Of a stretch of DNA of 12,704 bases, positions 12,185-12,704 are shown piece after piece. The number at the start of each line of letters is the position of its first letter. Position 1 is the stretch's first letter. This DNA is from Pseudomonadota bacterium (GTDB lineage: Bacteria; Pseudomonadota; Alphaproteobacteria; Rhodobacterales; Rhodobacteraceae): assembly GCA_021813645.1 (NCBI GenBank), contig JAKAJW010000190.1:1-12704 (forward strand). The letters run 5' to 3'. A model generated the notes under the pieces. The model saw only the letters and a list, made by a program, of their open reading frames with translations. It searched no databases and was not told where the DNA came from. The translations under genes were made by a program, and so were the position numbers.

Positions 12185-12704
12185 TCAGCGGTAGCAGACG
12201 GATTTCACCGCCTCGATCACTTCGGCCGTGGTCACCAGCGCGAGCTTCTCGAGGTTCGCCGCATAGGGCATAGGCACATCCTTGCCAGTGCAGTTGATCA
12301 CCGGCGCGTCGAGGTAGTCGAAGGCGCGCTGCATGATCGTGGCCGACAGGTGGTTGCCGATCGCGCCGACCGGGAAGCCTTCCTCGACCGTCACGCAGCG
12401 GTTGGTCTTCATCACCGAGGCAAGCACCGTGTCGTAGTCGATCGGGCGCAGCGTGCGCAGGTCGATCACCTCGGCGCTGATCCCGTCTTTCGCCAGCTTC
12501 TCAGCGGCTTCGAGCGCATATTGCATGCCGATGCCGAAGCTCACCAGGGTGACGTCAGTTCCCTCGCGCCAGATTTTCGCCTTGCCGAAGGGCACGGTGA
12601 AATCCTCCAGCGCCGGCACGTCGAAGCTGCGGCCGTAAAGGATTTCGTTCTCCAGGAAGATCACCGGATTGGGGTCGCGGATCGCGGTTTTCAGCAGGCC
12701 TTTG
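12185..12704 (-). CDS. pdhB: Pyruvate dehydrogenase E1 component beta subunit, C-terminal part (cut by window edge)
   Basis: The last 172 codons of an E1 beta subunit, which with E1 alpha decarboxylates pyruvate using thiamine diphosphate. Reading begins beyond the window end; the first visible residues are KGLLKTAIRDPNPVIFLENE, so the apparent start at 12664 is an internal GTG valine codon. Visible are LENEILYGRSFDVP, the start of the transketolase C-terminal domain (VTLVSFGIGMQYALEAAEKL), DLRTLRPIDYDTV, VEEGFPVGAIGNHLSATI and the end DVPMPYAANLEKLAL to KSVCYR. These are strongly conserved in PDH E1 beta. The family's catalytic N-terminal half, and any N-terminal lipoyl domain as found in some Alphaproteobacteria, are outside the window. 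pdhC follows 10 bases downstream. Confidence 0.95.
   Translation of the reverse strand, partial: KGLLKTAIRDPNPVIFLENEILYGRSFDVPALEDFTVPFGKAKIWREGTDVTLVSFGIGMQYALEAAEKLAKDGISAEVIDLRTLRPIDYDTVLASVMKTNRCVTVEEGFPVGAIGNHLSATIMQRAFDYLDAPVINCTGKDVPMPYAANLEKLALVTTAEVIEAVKSVCYR

Noticed and set aside
10969..12273. A 434-codon open frame on the plus strand opposite pdhC and the end of pdhB
   Set aside because: The minus-strand genes carry full catalytic motifs; the plus-strand product is low-complexity His/Arg/Gly-rich shadow sequence.
1..12704. CRISPR array, tRNA, rRNA or insertion sequence
   Set aside because: No regularly spaced repeats, cloverleaf-like conserved tRNA boxes, rRNA-like segments or transposase sequence were seen; nearly all the window is accounted for by coding sequence.

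Overview
This window is GC-rich and densely packed. It looks like an alphaproteobacterial chromosome, most probably Rhodobacteraceae (Rhodobacter, Rhodovulum or Defluviimonas-like). Positions 1-9856 hold the 3' two thirds of a Rhodobacter capsulatus-type gene transfer agent (RcGTA-like) structural cluster. It runs on the + strand from the last codons of the major capsid gene (gp5) through gp6, gp7, gp8, gp9, gp10, gp10.1, gp11, gp12, gp13, gp14 and gp15, followed by a DUF2793 protein gene. Order, sizes and sequence character match RcGTA gene for gene. I therefore read it as a domesticated, vertically inherited GTA and not a recent prophage: no integrase, repressor, lysis gene or attachment site is visible, and the flanks are housekeeping genes. 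The portal, terminase and prohead protease genes should lie upstream of the window.

Layout. 1-129 is the capsid C-terminus. 130-190 is a strong GC hairpin before gp6. 191-1526 holds the neck genes (adaptor, stopper, tail terminator). 1527-1602 is a less GC-rich gap with a terminator-like hairpin. 1603-2572 holds the tail tube protein and two small tail-assembly chaperones. 2587-9153 holds the short tape measure, distal tail protein, hub with four candidate cluster-binding cysteines, NlpC/P60 peptidase and the giant tail-tip protein with a TIM-barrel domain. 9146-9856 is the DUF2793 protein. Apart from the two hairpin gaps and the 14-base gap before gp11, adjacent genes overlap or abut at ATGA, GTGA or TGATG junctions, so translation is probably coupled throughout.

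The main anomaly is in gp14. Its reading frame is broken near 5040-5045 by what looks like one missing G, which separates the catalytic cysteine from the catalytic histidine. This is either a sequencing or assembly error or a real inactivation of the cell-wall peptidase used for DNA entry.

Downstream, cysE (serine O-acetyltransferase, + strand, 9957-10766) ends at a symmetric intrinsic terminator (10790-10816). That terminator also lies beyond the end of the convergent minus-strand pyruvate dehydrogenase operon: pdhB (E1 beta, cut by the window edge) followed by pdhC (E2). I did not find a wholly undescribed system. The GTA cluster is a known but unusual one, and the points worth a second look are the gp14 frameshift, the hairpins beside the genes for the most abundant proteins, the DUF2793 gene and the CysE C-terminus.
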